DNA from: Flectonema sp. DT1601
Taxonomy: Eukaryota; Euglenozoa; Diplonemea; Diplonemida; Diplonemidae
Length of the DNA: 64,000 nt
Assembly: GCA_964019425.1 (NCBI GenBank)
Contig: OZ025850.1
Coordinates: forward strand, 186,001 to 250,000
Direction: 5' to 3'
Shown: piece by piece, positions 41,160 through 51,380 of the stretch
How the letters are laid out: each line of letters opens with the position of its first letter
Position numbering within the stretch: the stretch's first letter is position 1
Program-made: the position numbers and the translations under genes
Notes under the pieces: model-generated
The model's database searches: none
Told to the model about the DNA's origin: nothing
Seen by the model: the letters and a program-made list of their open reading frames with translations, nothing else

Positions 41160-42198
41160 AAGAACTGTAAATATAAAAATATTTAACAAAACAAAAAACT
41201 AATTAATGAAGACTCACGACCTTTTTTCAATACCATTATTTCCTGAATGAAAATAATTAGCACAATAACTTCGAAAATACCGTGACAAAAAGAACGAACA
41301 GAACACAGAAGGGAGAGGTACTTAGAGAGGTAAGCAAATGTAAATGGGTATAAAATAACAAAGAAATAGGAAGGCTAAAGGGAAAGTGATAAAGAAGAAG
41401 CAAGTCAGTCGTGGCAGTGCAGATAAGGTTCTGTTATTGGAATTCACACTGTTAGTCGGGTACTACCCTCCCTCACGTGAGTCAGGATAAAATGCGAAGA
41501 TAAAAAAAAAAATTCACTAAAAGCAAACAAAACACAACTTTTGAGGGGTAGGAGGAAAAAATGTTTCGGTTAGGGAACCAACCAAAATAACTAAAATAAT
41601 TAAACTGCGGAGGATATGCGCCGTCTTGCTTGTTTGTTAACGGCTCTACATAAAGAGGGAGAGCATCTGTTTATAAACCCGAGTGTGTTATAACTGCTAG
41701 TGAATGAACAGGCTATCTTTCTAAACTGTTGAAACAGAAAAAAAAAAAAATAATAAACTTTAAAAAAATAAAAAATAAAACACAAATGAAAATAGAGAAC
41801 AGCAAAATTGTGCTTTCTCATTTTATATTGTTTTTATTCTCTGGTTTCTTTTGTTACAGAAATTGCATACTATCACAGATCAAACAAAAAGAATTACAGA
41901 GAGAATTCTTCGATAAAGAGATAGGGTTCATAATAGAAGGGGAAAACAACCAGCATTGTCACATCTAAGGCACCGTTTTAAATAGCTTTTTTCCGATCTT
42001 CACGGAGGCATATTTTTTAGCACTTTAATAGCTTGAAGGACAAACCTCTTAACTTTACAGGTGAGAGGGTGTAGTCTGCTTATTACTATTTTTTTTTTTT
42101 TTTTTTTTTCTTCCCCCGGTGCATCACTGCACTGGATGTTATCTCAAAAAAAAACAAAAAAAAGGTGATGGGAAAAACGATTGACTTGAGCAAGCAAA

Positions 42199-42238
<40 letters not shown>

Positions 42239-42725
42239 ATACTTGGGAAAATACGCCACATAGTATAAAGGGGGGAAAAGGGAACTTTGAGAAATGTATT
42301 ATAAAAAAAACAGCAAAAAAAGCCTTCGCGTCAGTTCATCCGCTTGTATTCAAAACAACGTGTCATGAGTACAATCCAATACTTTTAGTATGTGGTATGA
42401 TAAGGAAAACAACAAATAATAATAATATGAGTTGAGAAAAGAAAGTGTAAAACACCACCTCAACTCCGCTCAGAATAGAATACAAAAAATAGCGTCTGAT
42501 TGTAACTAGAAACAAGTAAATGTAGTAGCAGTTGTTCAATAATGAGATTAGTATCACTCATAGTAAGGTTACAGATGATGTGCTGTGTAAATAAAGTTAA
42601 AACTTAGACATCGTAAATGAAACCCATTTACCAGAATGAGAACTCGTTACCAGTTGGTGGCTCTTGTTGTCTTGTCTGTCTTGAATCAGACTCGTAGTGA
42701 TGAAAGCATTTCTGAAATGCATTCA
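41160..42725. other. Spacer with homopolymers, no gene recognised
   Basis: The stretch includes T22 and A29-type runs near 42090 and 42206, and otherwise only short frames. It lies between two minus-strand genes. Confidence 0.5.
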
Positions 42726-42730
42726 CTGAA

Positions 42731-44011
42731 TTAGTATTTATTTCTGTAGCGACTGCCTGGTCTGTTGTGTCTGTGCTGCTGCTGCTCCAACATCGCTAAC
42801 ACACGACGTTTCTCTGCGAGTAACTCACGCGGATGAGCAGGATGCGAAGACGGAACATGAGAAGATGGAACATGACCTGGATATGCTCCAGGAATTGGAG
42901 GTAGCTGCAATCCTGATCTCTTTCTTCCCACTGGAGATGCAGCTGCTGATGGAGTCGGTTCTGGAATACTGATTTTATCTATTTTACTAAACTCTGATTT
43001 AATTCTTTTCTTTTCCGCTGATCTTTGCCTCTCAAGTTCACTTAAAATTGCTTCGGCATTCTGAGGAGGCCTTGGTGTCCTTGGAGACCTGTCCGCACTG
43101 GCTCTCTCTCGATGTTCGTTAAGTAAAATTTCAGGTACAACACCAGCTAAGCAATCGTTAGTAATCAAGTCACTCAGATATGACTTTGGTACTTCTGTAG
43201 CAGCACTTGTTAACCATTGCTTTAAACGATTTTGAACGATATTTGATTGAAGGGCTCCCTTGACAGTCATTCTCTTACGAGGGTCCTTCTGTAATAAAGA
43301 TGACACTAACGATCTAATTTGAGTACTGTAATGAGATGATGGTTTCGTGTAGATTCCTCTAACGATATTTGAAGTAAGAGATTTCATATCGAAACCAGTA
43401 AATGGATGAGATAAAGTAAGCATTTCACACAATACAACTCCAAGAGCCCAGGCATCAACCTGAATATTGTAAGGCTGCTGTAGTACTAACTCAGGTGCTA
43501 AGTAGTAAGGAGTTCCTACAAAGGTATGAGCTTGGTCCCATGTATTAACAAGAGACCGTGAAATACCGAAATCAGCGAGTTTCATAATATTGTCCTCACT
43601 CACTAATATATTTTGTGTCTTCAAATCTCTGTGTAAAATGTGTTTTGCCCCTGCGTGGTTGACTGCTAAGGCGATTTGAATAAACCAATCAAGAACTTGT
43701 GTTTCTTTCCAAAGTTGTTTATTTCTGGTTTTGTGAATCTTATCACACAGATCACCTTTAGCTACGTACTCCATGCTTATCATTAAATTATCACTTTTAG
43801 TCACCCAGGAATCTATGTATCCGACGATATTTGGGTGTCTAAGACTTTTTAATACGTTTGCTTCAGATGTCGCCTGAGCTTTCTCTTTCTTTCCCATCTT
43901 CCCGATGTGAACTTGCTTCAGTACTACTAATCCACCTTCTTTATTCTTAGCTAAGTGGCATACCCCCATGTTTCCTTTTCCGATTTGTTTTACTCTGGTG
44001 TATCCTTCCAT
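42731..44011 (-). CDS. NEK-family serine/threonine protein kinase
   Basis: The 426-residue protein starts directly with the kinase domain: glycine loop IGKGNMG (residues 10-16), VVLK lysine 32, catalytic HRDLKTQN (about 130), DFGISR and APEL. HRDLKTQN and the sequence around DFG are typical of NIMA-related (NEK) kinases, which act in mitosis, basal-body duplication and flagellar length control. The kinase domain ends near 270. The C-terminal 150 residues have a basic coiled segment (AILSELERQRSAEKKRIKSEF) and a Pro/His-rich stretch. All catalytic residues are present. A single exon is sufficient. The presence of CFAP57 nearby fits a flagellated cell but does not prove a flagellar role here. 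Confidence 0.92.
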   Translation of the reverse strand: MEGYTRVKQIGKGNMGVCHLAKNKEGGLVVLKQVHIGKMGKKEKAQATSEANVLKSLRHPNIVGYIDSWVTKSDNLMISMEYVAKGDLCDKIHKTRNKQLWKETQVLDWFIQIALAVNHAGAKHILHRDLKTQNILVSEDNIMKLADFGISRSLVNTWDQAHTFVGTPYYLAPELVLQQPYNIQVDAWALGVVLCEMLTLSHPFTGFDMKSLTSNIVRGIYTKPSSHYSTQIRSLVSSLLQKDPRKRMTVKGALQSNIVQNRLKQWLTSAATEVPKSYLSDLITNDCLAGVVPEILLNEHRERASADRSPRTPRPPQNAEAILSELERQRSAEKKRIKSEFSKIDKISIPEPTPSAAASPVGRKRSGLQLPPIPGAYPGHVPSSHVPSSHPAHPRELLAEKRRVLAMLEQQQHRHNRPGSRYRNKY

Positions 44012-44546
44012 TTGTGTTGTTTTTGGTTAGTCTGTTTTTTTTTAATAACACTAATCTTATTATTTACACGTTATGGTTGAATTTATTGGTTTGTTTGGCT
44101 GAAATAATATAGTTGTTGATTTTATTGTTGTTGGCTGGAAAAGGGGAAAAAAACAAAATCAAAGTCGACGGAAGAAGAACAACAGGTCAGTTCTAGTTAA
44201 TCTAAAATACAAATAAGAAATAAATAAATGGAATCTACAGGTTTGGGGGGGATTTAATAATAATAATTTAACAATTTAACTACAATACTTAAAAAAGATA
44301 CGTAATTGGAAGGGGATGCTCGCAAAAACAAGAAGGTGCTTCCACTATTCGATAATAATCGGCCAACCTCACTTTTTTTTTTTTTTTTTGTCGCCGAAGC
44401 GAAGATGCCGGGAAGAAACCACATGCTAGTACAGTTCTTTTACTTTTCTTTGTCTGCTGGAATTCTATCTGAGAAAACCGGTAGTCTTTAAAATTGTAAG
44501 CCAAGTACAAGTTGCCTCCTGACGAGTATATTTTTTTTGAAAGAAA
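44012..44546. other. Spacer between the NEK and E3-ligase genes
   Basis: This spacer holds a T20 run (44370-44390) and no coding signal that I trust. It probably contains the NEK promoter and the E3-ligase 3' UTR. Confidence 0.5.
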
Positions 44547-47534
44547 TCACGGAGCCACTAACGCCCGAGGATTCCTTTCCTCGGCTAAACACTGCATGCA
44601 TCCAACAGCGTACTCCTGCCCGTTTGGAGGATGTGAAATTCCAAGAGGGCAGTCCTCTGCTCCAGTACATTGAGGAAGTGGTCGCGGTAACACTGAGTGA
44701 CAATTGTCGCAAAAGTGAGTTGTTCCCCAACAGAACCAAACTGCTGGTTTACAACAATAACGACATTTGAATTGAATATATTCAGATCCATGAAGAGGAC
44801 ATGTCGTGTCATCCGCACATGAGCCGCAGACTAACTCTTCTCTTTTAAAGACTCGGTTAGCACGTTCTTCAACATTGCACTGCTGAAGACCTCCAAAGTA
44901 TGGACGTTCGCATTTAAAACACTGATAGTAGCACAGGACATGGACAGCGAACTCGAGCCTCTTTTGATAAAATACATCTCTTCTATCCAACAGTCTCTTA
45001 GAGTCGTACAGACCTTCGATACGAAGGCGTTCCATTAGTCGTTTTGACAAATCGCGTTTTAATTTCTTTCTTGGTTCGAGAGCCTGTCGTAGTTCATAAC
45101 AGTCACCAGAAATTTCTTTCTTACAAAGAGGACAATTCATGAAATCGAATGTTATGCGAGTGGTTGGCCAGCCGGCTTTAATCTTTTCGACCAGACATTC
45201 CAAGTGGAATATATGCCCGCAGTCGAGTCGGACACAAGGAGAACGTTGAAGAGGTTCAATCCAGCATATTGTACAGAAATCATCACCGCATGGAAGATCA
45301 CTGTCAGTAGTAGTCGCAATGCAATCTTCATGAAGACATGGAAGATGGTTCTTCTCACCTGAAAACCCGTAGCAAGGATGTCCACATTTAAGAACAGTTT
45401 TACAACATTTTGATGATCGTCTCTGACAGTCCTCATCAGAACATATCAAAGCTTTCTTGTATTCAATTATTGTAGCTCCAGCTGTTGGTTGTTTCGCTGG
45501 TGTCCTCCGAAGAAATTTCGAAAACAGTGATAGCAGTCCTTCAGATTTAACTTCAGTGACATTACTGCAGTCAGATGCCTTCACTCCTTCAGGTATCATT
45601 TTTATTGAACTACAGTTTCTTGGAACGGTGTCACTGCAAAAACGGCATTTCAAAGGATTGTTCACATCATCACATGTTTGACCTGTGTGGTATGGCATCG
45701 CTCTACAGTCAGCACAGAAAACAGTATCACACGCACGGCATCTAACCCTGTTTATGATGTAGTGCATAGCTCTTTCTTTTGATATCTGTTCTTGGGCCAT
45801 GTACTTGGCGACTTCTGAGGCAATTTCTGATGTGTTTCTGTCTTGTTTACCTTCTATTTCCATAAGAATAGAACAGTCTTTGTTCGGACACTCAACTAAC
45901 AAGTTTGAGTTGATTGCTGACAGATCGTTGTGTGAAAGTTTATCGATGTCAGTATTGGAGGCGAATTGTTTAATGTCACCAGGTACAATGTTTGATGTAC
46001 ACGTAGAAGTCGGACATCTTAACTGAGATGTCGTCATACCAGATTGTATTAACGAAGAACAATGTTGTGAAAAACAATCACTACAAAAATAAGATCCACA
46101 TTCATCACAACCGGGGATCGCATTATTTGAATCAGATTGTAGATGTCGATTACACAACGAACAGTCCAATTGCACGTTTCTCTGTCTTCTATTAACGGAA
46201 GCAGCAGCATCCTCAGCTTCCGCATCAAACTTCTTCTGTAGTGACACCGCTAATTGTTCATCTAGGTGAAGTAATTTCTGAGCTAGACATTCAACGCACA
46301 GACCTGTTGCTTTATTTATATCGTTTCTATTATCGCACATTATACACTTAACTGCCGTTAGTTTGTTTCGGGGAGAGATGCAAAGCGGAGGAGTCTTTTG
46401 TCTTTCCAGTAAACAACTAACTTCTCGAGACTTTCTGACACAGCCAAAGTTTGGTTGTTCTTGCGATGAGGTTGCTATTTCTAACCCACGAGGAGGATGT
46501 AACTGTTGACTACGTCTCAGAGATATAAAATGATCTTCACTACAACATGTAATCATTTGAGGTAGTAATTTATTGATATCTGAAGTACTAATATCATCAC
46601 TAAGTGTTGTAATGTTAAGAATATCTCCATCAAAAGACAAGTCAGATACGACAGCAGCTACTGAACAGTCTGACTTACATGTTGAAGCAGGTGGAGTGCG
46701 GGCTGTGAATTCACGAACTGGGGAGTCGATCTTCAGAATATTTCCATCATCAGGTACTACTGTTGGTGAAACAAGATCTCGAAACTGACTAGTACTACAA
46801 ACAGAAGCATTCACTGAACAGTAAACCTCTGGTGGAGGTACCGGGTCAGAAGGTCTTCGTCTGTTCTCTAATAGAGTTGGTGACTCACACAGACTCCTCT
46901 CTGGAGTCAATTTCAAAGTCTTCGCCATCCTCACATGTCTGTGTAACTTCTTCTTCGGTCCAACCAGATAAGGAGATCCAACAACATAGTCAGTAGCTAC
47001 TACCCTTCTAAAGGATGCACCGCAATTCTTAAATAAAACTTTCCATCCCACACTAGGACATTCTCTTTTAACACGTTTTACTGCTTCTTGTAGGGCACGT
47101 CTTGTTGTGTGAGTTATGAATTGTGCCTTTAGTCTGTTGATTGAAAGTTCGAGTCTGAGAGGTGTTTTTCCAGAGGATTGTGTCAACCACTTACAGAGTG
47201 GAATGTTATTGACTAAGACGGTAATGTCCTCAGAGATGGTTGAGAGAAGAACTGCTAGTGATGTCGGGGTGAGTGTTTCTTTAGATAGAACCTGACATAA
47301 TACTTTTTGAGACTTCTCCGGAGATGCATTCTTCAGTTGCTTATACTTATCTTTGAAATTTGACCATTCTATGAGATCACCAGTGTCGTGTTCTTCCCAT
47401 TTTACAACTACTCGTCCTAAAGCAAAGTCACACTCAACCATTGCCTGTTCACCTCCTCCACCTGCCATGTATCTGAGAACTCCATGAAGGGCTTCCCTTA
47501 CTATAAACTCACTTAGGGTTTGTGTAGTGTTCAT
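44547..47534 (-). CDS. E3 ubiquitin ligase with RBR-like zinc fingers and a MYCBP2-type RING-Cys-relay
   Basis: The protein has 995 residues. Residues 1-220 are of unknown fold. At about 455-520 lies a RING1-like finger (CSLCNRHL...CDECGSYFCSDCF..HC), then an IBR-like finger (ECPNKDC...RCRACDTVFCADC) at about 555-610. The C-terminal 250 residues match the RING-Cys-relay of MYCBP2/PAM/Highwire: a RING (CTICWIEP, LDCGHIFHLECL, CPLCKKEI) from about 750, a helical linker (RLMERLRIEGLYDS), and the Cys-rich tail domain (CFKCERPYFGG, KCRYCCKPAVWFCWGTTHFC, CPLG..HPPNG-EYAVGC). In MYCBP2 two cysteines relay ubiquitin onto Thr/Ser of substrates. MYCBP2 itself is much larger, with RCC1-like and PHR domains not seen here. 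Ends in TGA followed by TTT. Confidence 0.88.
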   Translation of the reverse strand: MNTTQTLSEFIVREALHGVLRYMAGGGGEQAMVECDFALGRVVVKWEEHDTGDLIEWSNFKDKYKQLKNASPEKSQKVLCQVLSKETLTPTSLAVLLSTISEDITVLVNNIPLCKWLTQSSGKTPLRLELSINRLKAQFITHTTRRALQEAVKRVKRECPSVGWKVLFKNCGASFRRVVATDYVVGSPYLVGPKKKLHRHVRMAKTLKLTPERSLCESPTLLENRRRPSDPVPPPEVYCSVNASVCSTSQFRDLVSPTVVPDDGNILKIDSPVREFTARTPPASTCKSDCSVAAVVSDLSFDGDILNITTLSDDISTSDINKLLPQMITCCSEDHFISLRRSQQLHPPRGLEIATSSQEQPNFGCVRKSREVSCLLERQKTPPLCISPRNKLTAVKCIMCDNRNDINKATGLCVECLAQKLLHLDEQLAVSLQKKFDAEAEDAAASVNRRQRNVQLDCSLCNRHLQSDSNNAIPGCDECGSYFCSDCFSQHCSSLIQSGMTTSQLRCPTSTCTSNIVPGDIKQFASNTDIDKLSHNDLSAINSNLLVECPNKDCSILMEIEGKQDRNTSEIASEVAKYMAQEQISKERAMHYIINRVRCRACDTVFCADCRAMPYHTGQTCDDVNNPLKCRFCSDTVPRNCSSIKMIPEGVKASDCSNVTEVKSEGLLSLFSKFLRRTPAKQPTAGATIIEYKKALICSDEDCQRRSSKCCKTVLKCGHPCYGFSGEKNHLPCLHEDCIATTTDSDLPCGDDFCTICWIEPLQRSPCVRLDCGHIFHLECLVEKIKAGWPTTRITFDFMNCPLCKKEISGDCYELRQALEPRKKLKRDLSKRLMERLRIEGLYDSKRLLDRRDVFYQKRLEFAVHVLCYYQCFKCERPYFGGLQQCNVEERANRVFKREELVCGSCADDTTCPLHGSEYIQFKCRYCCKPAVWFCWGTTHFCDNCHSVLPRPLPQCTGAEDCPLGISHPPNGQEYAVGCMQCLAEERNPRALVAP

Positions 47535-47866
47535 TCATGTGTTTTATTGATGTGTCTCTTACTGCTGAATAATAATTTTGAAATCGCCCCGAGAAAGAAA
47601 CGCTTTTTCATAACAGAAAAAAAAATTAAAAAAGTAAATAAAAAAAAGAAAGAAAAAGAAAGAAATAAAAGAAGAAAATAAACAACCAGATTGCAAAAAA
47701 AGTATATTATAGCATTCGAAGACGAACAGAAACAAGGCTAGAATGAGAATACCAATGAGAATACATGTTGGAATACTCTTGTAAATTGAGTCTCACCAAC
47801 AACCCACATCAGTACATTGTTGAGTATAAATTATAATTTTATTAGGAAATGCGAATATCGCAATCT
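47535..47866. other. Short spacer, A-rich
   Basis: This is an A-rich purine tract (47620-47690) between two minus-strand genes. I see no gene in it. Confidence 0.5.
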
Positions 47867-48499
47867 CTACTTTCTTAAAGCAGCTTTACGTTGTTCGAGA
47901 GTACGTTGGTATGATGTGAGTTTCTCAGGTGGCATTGAGCAAAGTCCAAAGGGTTCAGTTTCACCCAGGGCGTGAAGTAAGTTTCTGATGGCGCCGATTT
48001 TGTCGGATTTACAGTTTGCTAATTTTCTCGCGTGTTCATCTTCAGCTACTTCAGCTGAGGATTTGTTAGAAACTCCTCGACGGTTGGCGGCCTCTAGCCG
48101 AGCCTCTGCTGCTGCAGCTCTCTTCTCTCTTTCTGTGGCCGGGTCAGCTTGGCTGCTTTCACTTCCTCCAACAACATGCCCACCCACTGGTTTCTTATTA
48201 AACATCGACGATGACGACTTTTTCTTTTCAACTTTCTTCGGTTCCGGTCTTGAAGGTTTCGCTCCCCCTTTGCTATACTTTGCGATAATAAATTCTCTCT
48301 CAGTCATCTTACCCAACGGACACAGCGCATCAAATATGCCCCCGGCTTCAGGTGACTTGTTGTAAGATAAGTATACAGGTTTTGTTAGAAATTTTTCTCC
48401 AAATTTCTTTGCCAACACTTTGAAGTCTCTTAAATCCTGCTTACACTGATCTTCACTTATCCCCGCCTCTTCCGCTATTTTTCCTATATTTCCTCCCAT
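47867..48499 (-). CDS. Small protein with a p97/Cdc48-interacting (VIM) motif and N-terminal MGGN
   Basis: The 210-residue protein begins MGGNIGK, so the N-terminal Gly could be myristoylated, though position 6 is Gly rather than the usual Ser/Thr. Residues about 10-80 form a small domain I do not recognise. A Lys/Ser linker follows, then REKRAAAAEARLEAANRRG (about 125-143). This fits the VCP-interacting motif R-x5-A-A-x2-R exactly, as in SVIP and related p97 cofactors. The last 50 residues form a second small helical domain (DKIGAIRNLLHALGETEPFGL). A role as an ERAD or membrane-linked p97 adaptor is inferred from the motif. The ATG follows an A20 run, so the leader is very A rich. Confidence 0.75.
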   Translation of the reverse strand: MGGNIGKIAEEAGISEDQCKQDLRDFKVLAKKFGEKFLTKPVYLSYNKSPEAGGIFDALCPLGKMTEREFIIAKYSKGGAKPSRPEPKKVEKKKSSSSMFNKKPVGGHVVGGSESSQADPATEREKRAAAAEARLEAANRRGVSNKSSAEVAEDEHARKLANCKSDKIGAIRNLLHALGETEPFGLCSMPPEKLTSYQRTLEQRKAALRK

Positions 48500-48704
48500 T
48501 TTTTTTTTTTTTTTTTTTCCCTCTCTTTGTTTGTGCCCTCTGGGATAGTCGATAAGTTTATCTCGTCTAAGGAATAATAAAAAGTTCCTTGTTCTTATTT
48601 ATTAACCAAAAAAAAAAAAAAAAAAAAAAAAAACTACTACTTTTCATAGCTGTTTGCTCTCTGGAGAAAACCTTTTGAATAGAGGTAGTGAAAAAAAGCA
48701 AATA

Positions 48705-48743
<39 letters not shown>

Positions 48744-49027
48744 GTTTTGTTAGGTACCTCCGACGATGCGGAGCACTTGGGCGACCTGTCAATAATGAGT
48801 GTTACCCCATTACTAAGTATCACATCTCGATGGCTATTTTTTGTGACTGATTTTAATGTCGACCGACAACTACCATAAAAAGATGCCAGGAAAGCAACAA
48901 AACAAATTGTCTTTTTTACTTATACAATAATAATCTCCTTCGCCCTGCAATCTAATTTAAGACTGCCTTACGTCAAGGTTACCTCAAAAGGTGAAATGTT
49001 GGTCGTCATACCTGCCAACAGAATTGT
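48500..49027. other. Spacer dominated by long A and T runs
   Basis: This holds T20 near 48500-48520, A26 near 48606-48632 and T34 near 48708-48742. No gene is visible. Such runs may act as nucleosome-free promoter or terminator DNA. Confidence 0.5.
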
Positions 49028-49958
49028 CTAAACGGACCTTTTTACTTCGAATTGCTGTCTTAAATAAACAATTTGTCCGAGTCCCAAAACTAATAACATC
49101 GCCACTTCTAATATTGAGAAAACTAATACCCTGGTGTTGGTTTCCTCAGCCATGTCTCGGTGAACTCGTTCTCTTGTTCTAAGGTACATTTGTTCTTGTT
49201 TAACTTCTTCAAGAGCCTCGTGGACTTTTATAATGGACATCTCTAGTGGGTCCATATCCTTAGTGATGGGGTCACCAATCTCTGCATCAAATGTGACGGT
49301 TTTGTGAGTCAGAGTTGACATCATGTTACTAAAACAGAATGAATAGGTTCCGGGTTTCTTTGTTTTGAACATCAGTCGTTCCTGTGTTTGTGTTTTGTGA
49401 GATAATAATGATAATTAGTTAGCATTGTGTACTCACACAATGCTCACACAAGGGTCTCTGAACCCTTCAGACGGTTGACTACAACAACTACAACTTCAAG
49501 GAAACATAAGCTTGTTTGACATACCTCGGAAGACCTGTCTGCTTGCCAAATAATCTCATCGTCGGGGTCGATAACTTTTGCGTCAATGTCTTGATTTCCT
49601 CCTGATGTTACCTGTTGAGGGTTTTTTTTTGTTTTCAATGAATAAATAAAAAAAAACAGATGGGGGGGACTTGGATAAATAAATCAAGGTTAACACGCAA
49701 CAAACTAGACATGAATCATTATAACACAAAATCGCAGATGGGGGGGGTGGAAATATAATGCTATCAAAAAAGACATACCAAGAAATGAAAATATCCCAAC
49801 TCTCCTGTTACCGTAGCGTCGTTGTAGATGCAGGTGGATTCCCAGGCGCTGAGTCTAAGTGTTACTCCGGATTGAGGTTTTATATCTGGACTCGCATCGT
49901 CTCCGACAACCAGTTGTAATGATACAATAAACAGAAATAACTTAACGAAGAAGTTCAT
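49028..49958 (-). CDS. p24 (TMED2-like, p24-beta) cargo receptor with two introns
   Basis: Three exons: 49958-49779, 49611-49525 and 49381-49028, joined in phase 0 by GT-AG introns of 167 and 143 bp with GTATGT donors and ACAG or CAACAG acceptors. The product has 206 residues: a signal peptide (MNFFVKLFLFIVSLQLVVG), a GOLD domain with the two family cysteines (ESTCIYND and GTYSFCFSN), a coiled-coil neck (EMSIIKVHEALEEVKQEQMYL), a membrane helix (VFSILEVAMLLVLGLGQIVYL) with the family Glu and Gln, and the tail RQQFEVKRSV. Human TMED2 ends RFFEVRRVV, so one of the two aromatic COPII-binding residues is replaced by Gln. These proteins cycle between ER and Golgi. It is the only host gene here with clear introns. 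Confidence 0.9.
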
Positions 49959-50185
49959 GTTGGCGTAACCTGATTGAAGGAATTTAAATAAACATCTCAA
50001 ATATTTATGATATTCACATCCGCATAATTTTGAAGGTTAGATTTGAGGCTTCAGAAATAACTCAAACTGGGGTCTCATTGTCAGACAGTACAATGAATAG
50101 GACCTCATTGATATTAATTAAAGGCACTCTAACTTCGAATAGAGAGGTTCGTAAAATATAGAGACCGCGTCTTATTTGTTGACGC

Positions 50186-51265
50186 TCATTCGTTAGGTTT
50201 CGCGGATGAGGGTTCGGCAGCTTTCGGTGTATCAGCTGGTTTGCTATTCGCCTCTTCCTCTTCTTCCTTTAGTCGCTTGCGATTCTCGTGTTCCTGACGT
50301 TGTTTTCTTTGTAAGTCTCTTGACAGTTGTTTGGTTTTCATTTTAATCTTTTTATTATCTGCAGCACCACTTCCAATTCCAACAACACCTCGTGTGGCTG
50401 CAAGTTCTACTTGGTGTTGACGTTCAGTGAATCGAGCTTTTTGAGCATCAGTTGTGTCACCAAAGCAGTGTCTACAAGAGACACCCTCTTTGTACGACTC
50501 TAACTTGATGTCTTCCTTGCTAATTGGCATTCGACACGCTTTGCATGATGTGTAAGAGCCAGGTTTCAATCCATGAGTTACACCAACTCTGTTATCAAAC
50601 ACATAACAGTCACCACTCCATTTGGATTCTTCCTCTGGGACTTCTTCGAGGTACTTTAGAATTCCTCCCTTTAAATGCTTGACATTAGAGAACCCTTCCT
50701 GTAGTAGGTAAGAAGAGGCCTTCTCACAGCGAATGCCGCCGGTGCAGAACATTGCGACAGGTTTTGTTTTGTCAATCGTTTTACAGAATTCAGGAAATTC
50801 TTTAAAAGTTTTTGTATTCGGATTAATTGCTTTATCGAATGTTCCGATAGCGACTTCGTAATCATTCCGAGTATCGATAACTGTTGTGTTCGGATCTGTA
50901 ATAACAGAATTCCAATCTTTTGGATTGACGTAAGTACCAACTAACTCACACGGATTAATATCAGGTATCCCGAGAGAAACAATTTCCTGCTTTAGCCGAA
51001 CCCTCATTCTCAAAAATGGATTTTCATCTACTTGGTTGTGTTTTACTACAACATTTGTAAACCGTTCATCTTCATTTAGTTTCTTTAAAAATGATTTCAT
51101 CCCGTCAATTGGTGCAGCAATTGTTCCATTAATCCCCTCTTCCGCTAATAATAACATGCCAAGAACACCACTGGAAGATGCCATGACGTGAAGCTTCTTC
51201 TTGAGGTTCTCTTTGTCATCAATCTTAACAAACTTATACAACGCTGTAATTAATATCGGAGGCAT
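50186..51265 (-). CDS. Rhodanese-fold tRNA uridine hydroxylase-like protein (TrhO/TSTD2 family)
   Basis: From ATG 51265 the protein has 359 residues (MPPILITALYKFVKI). It has the N-terminal acylphosphatase-like domain of the family (LLLAEEGINGTIAAP), then a rhodanese domain with the active-site loop CTGGIRCEKASSYL near residue 175, and a C-terminal Cys-rich segment (SCKACRMPIS ... CRHCFGD). A charged Lys/Glu tail absent from bacterial TrhO ends the protein. Bacterial TrhO makes 5-hydroxyuridine at the tRNA wobble base; eukaryotic TSTD2 relatives are poorly known. The frame is open 26 codons further up (ATG 51343), giving a hydrophobic extension with few charges that could be a targeting peptide. 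The catalytic Cys is present. Confidence 0.88.
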   Translation of the reverse strand: MPPILITALYKFVKIDDKENLKKKLHVMASSSGVLGMLLLAEEGINGTIAAPIDGMKSFLKKLNEDERFTNVVVKHNQVDENPFLRMRVRLKQEIVSLGIPDINPCELVGTYVNPKDWNSVITDPNTTVIDTRNDYEVAIGTFDKAINPNTKTFKEFPEFCKTIDKTKPVAMFCTGGIRCEKASSYLLQEGFSNVKHLKGGILKYLEEVPEEESKWSGDCYVFDNRVGVTHGLKPGSYTSCKACRMPISKEDIKLESYKEGVSCRHCFGDTTDAQKARFTERQHQVELAATRGVVGIGSGAADNKKIKMKTKQLSRDLQRKQRQEHENRKRLKEEEEEANSKPADTPKAAEPSSAKPNE

Positions 51266-51380
51266 TGTTGAGGACCTGTTTAAGTGAAGTGATGGTAACA
51301 TTATGTATGAATATATAAACAAGAAAAGAGACTGCTTTAGCAATTCAAAGAGAGTTGAGGTTAGGGATTTTTTTTAACAC

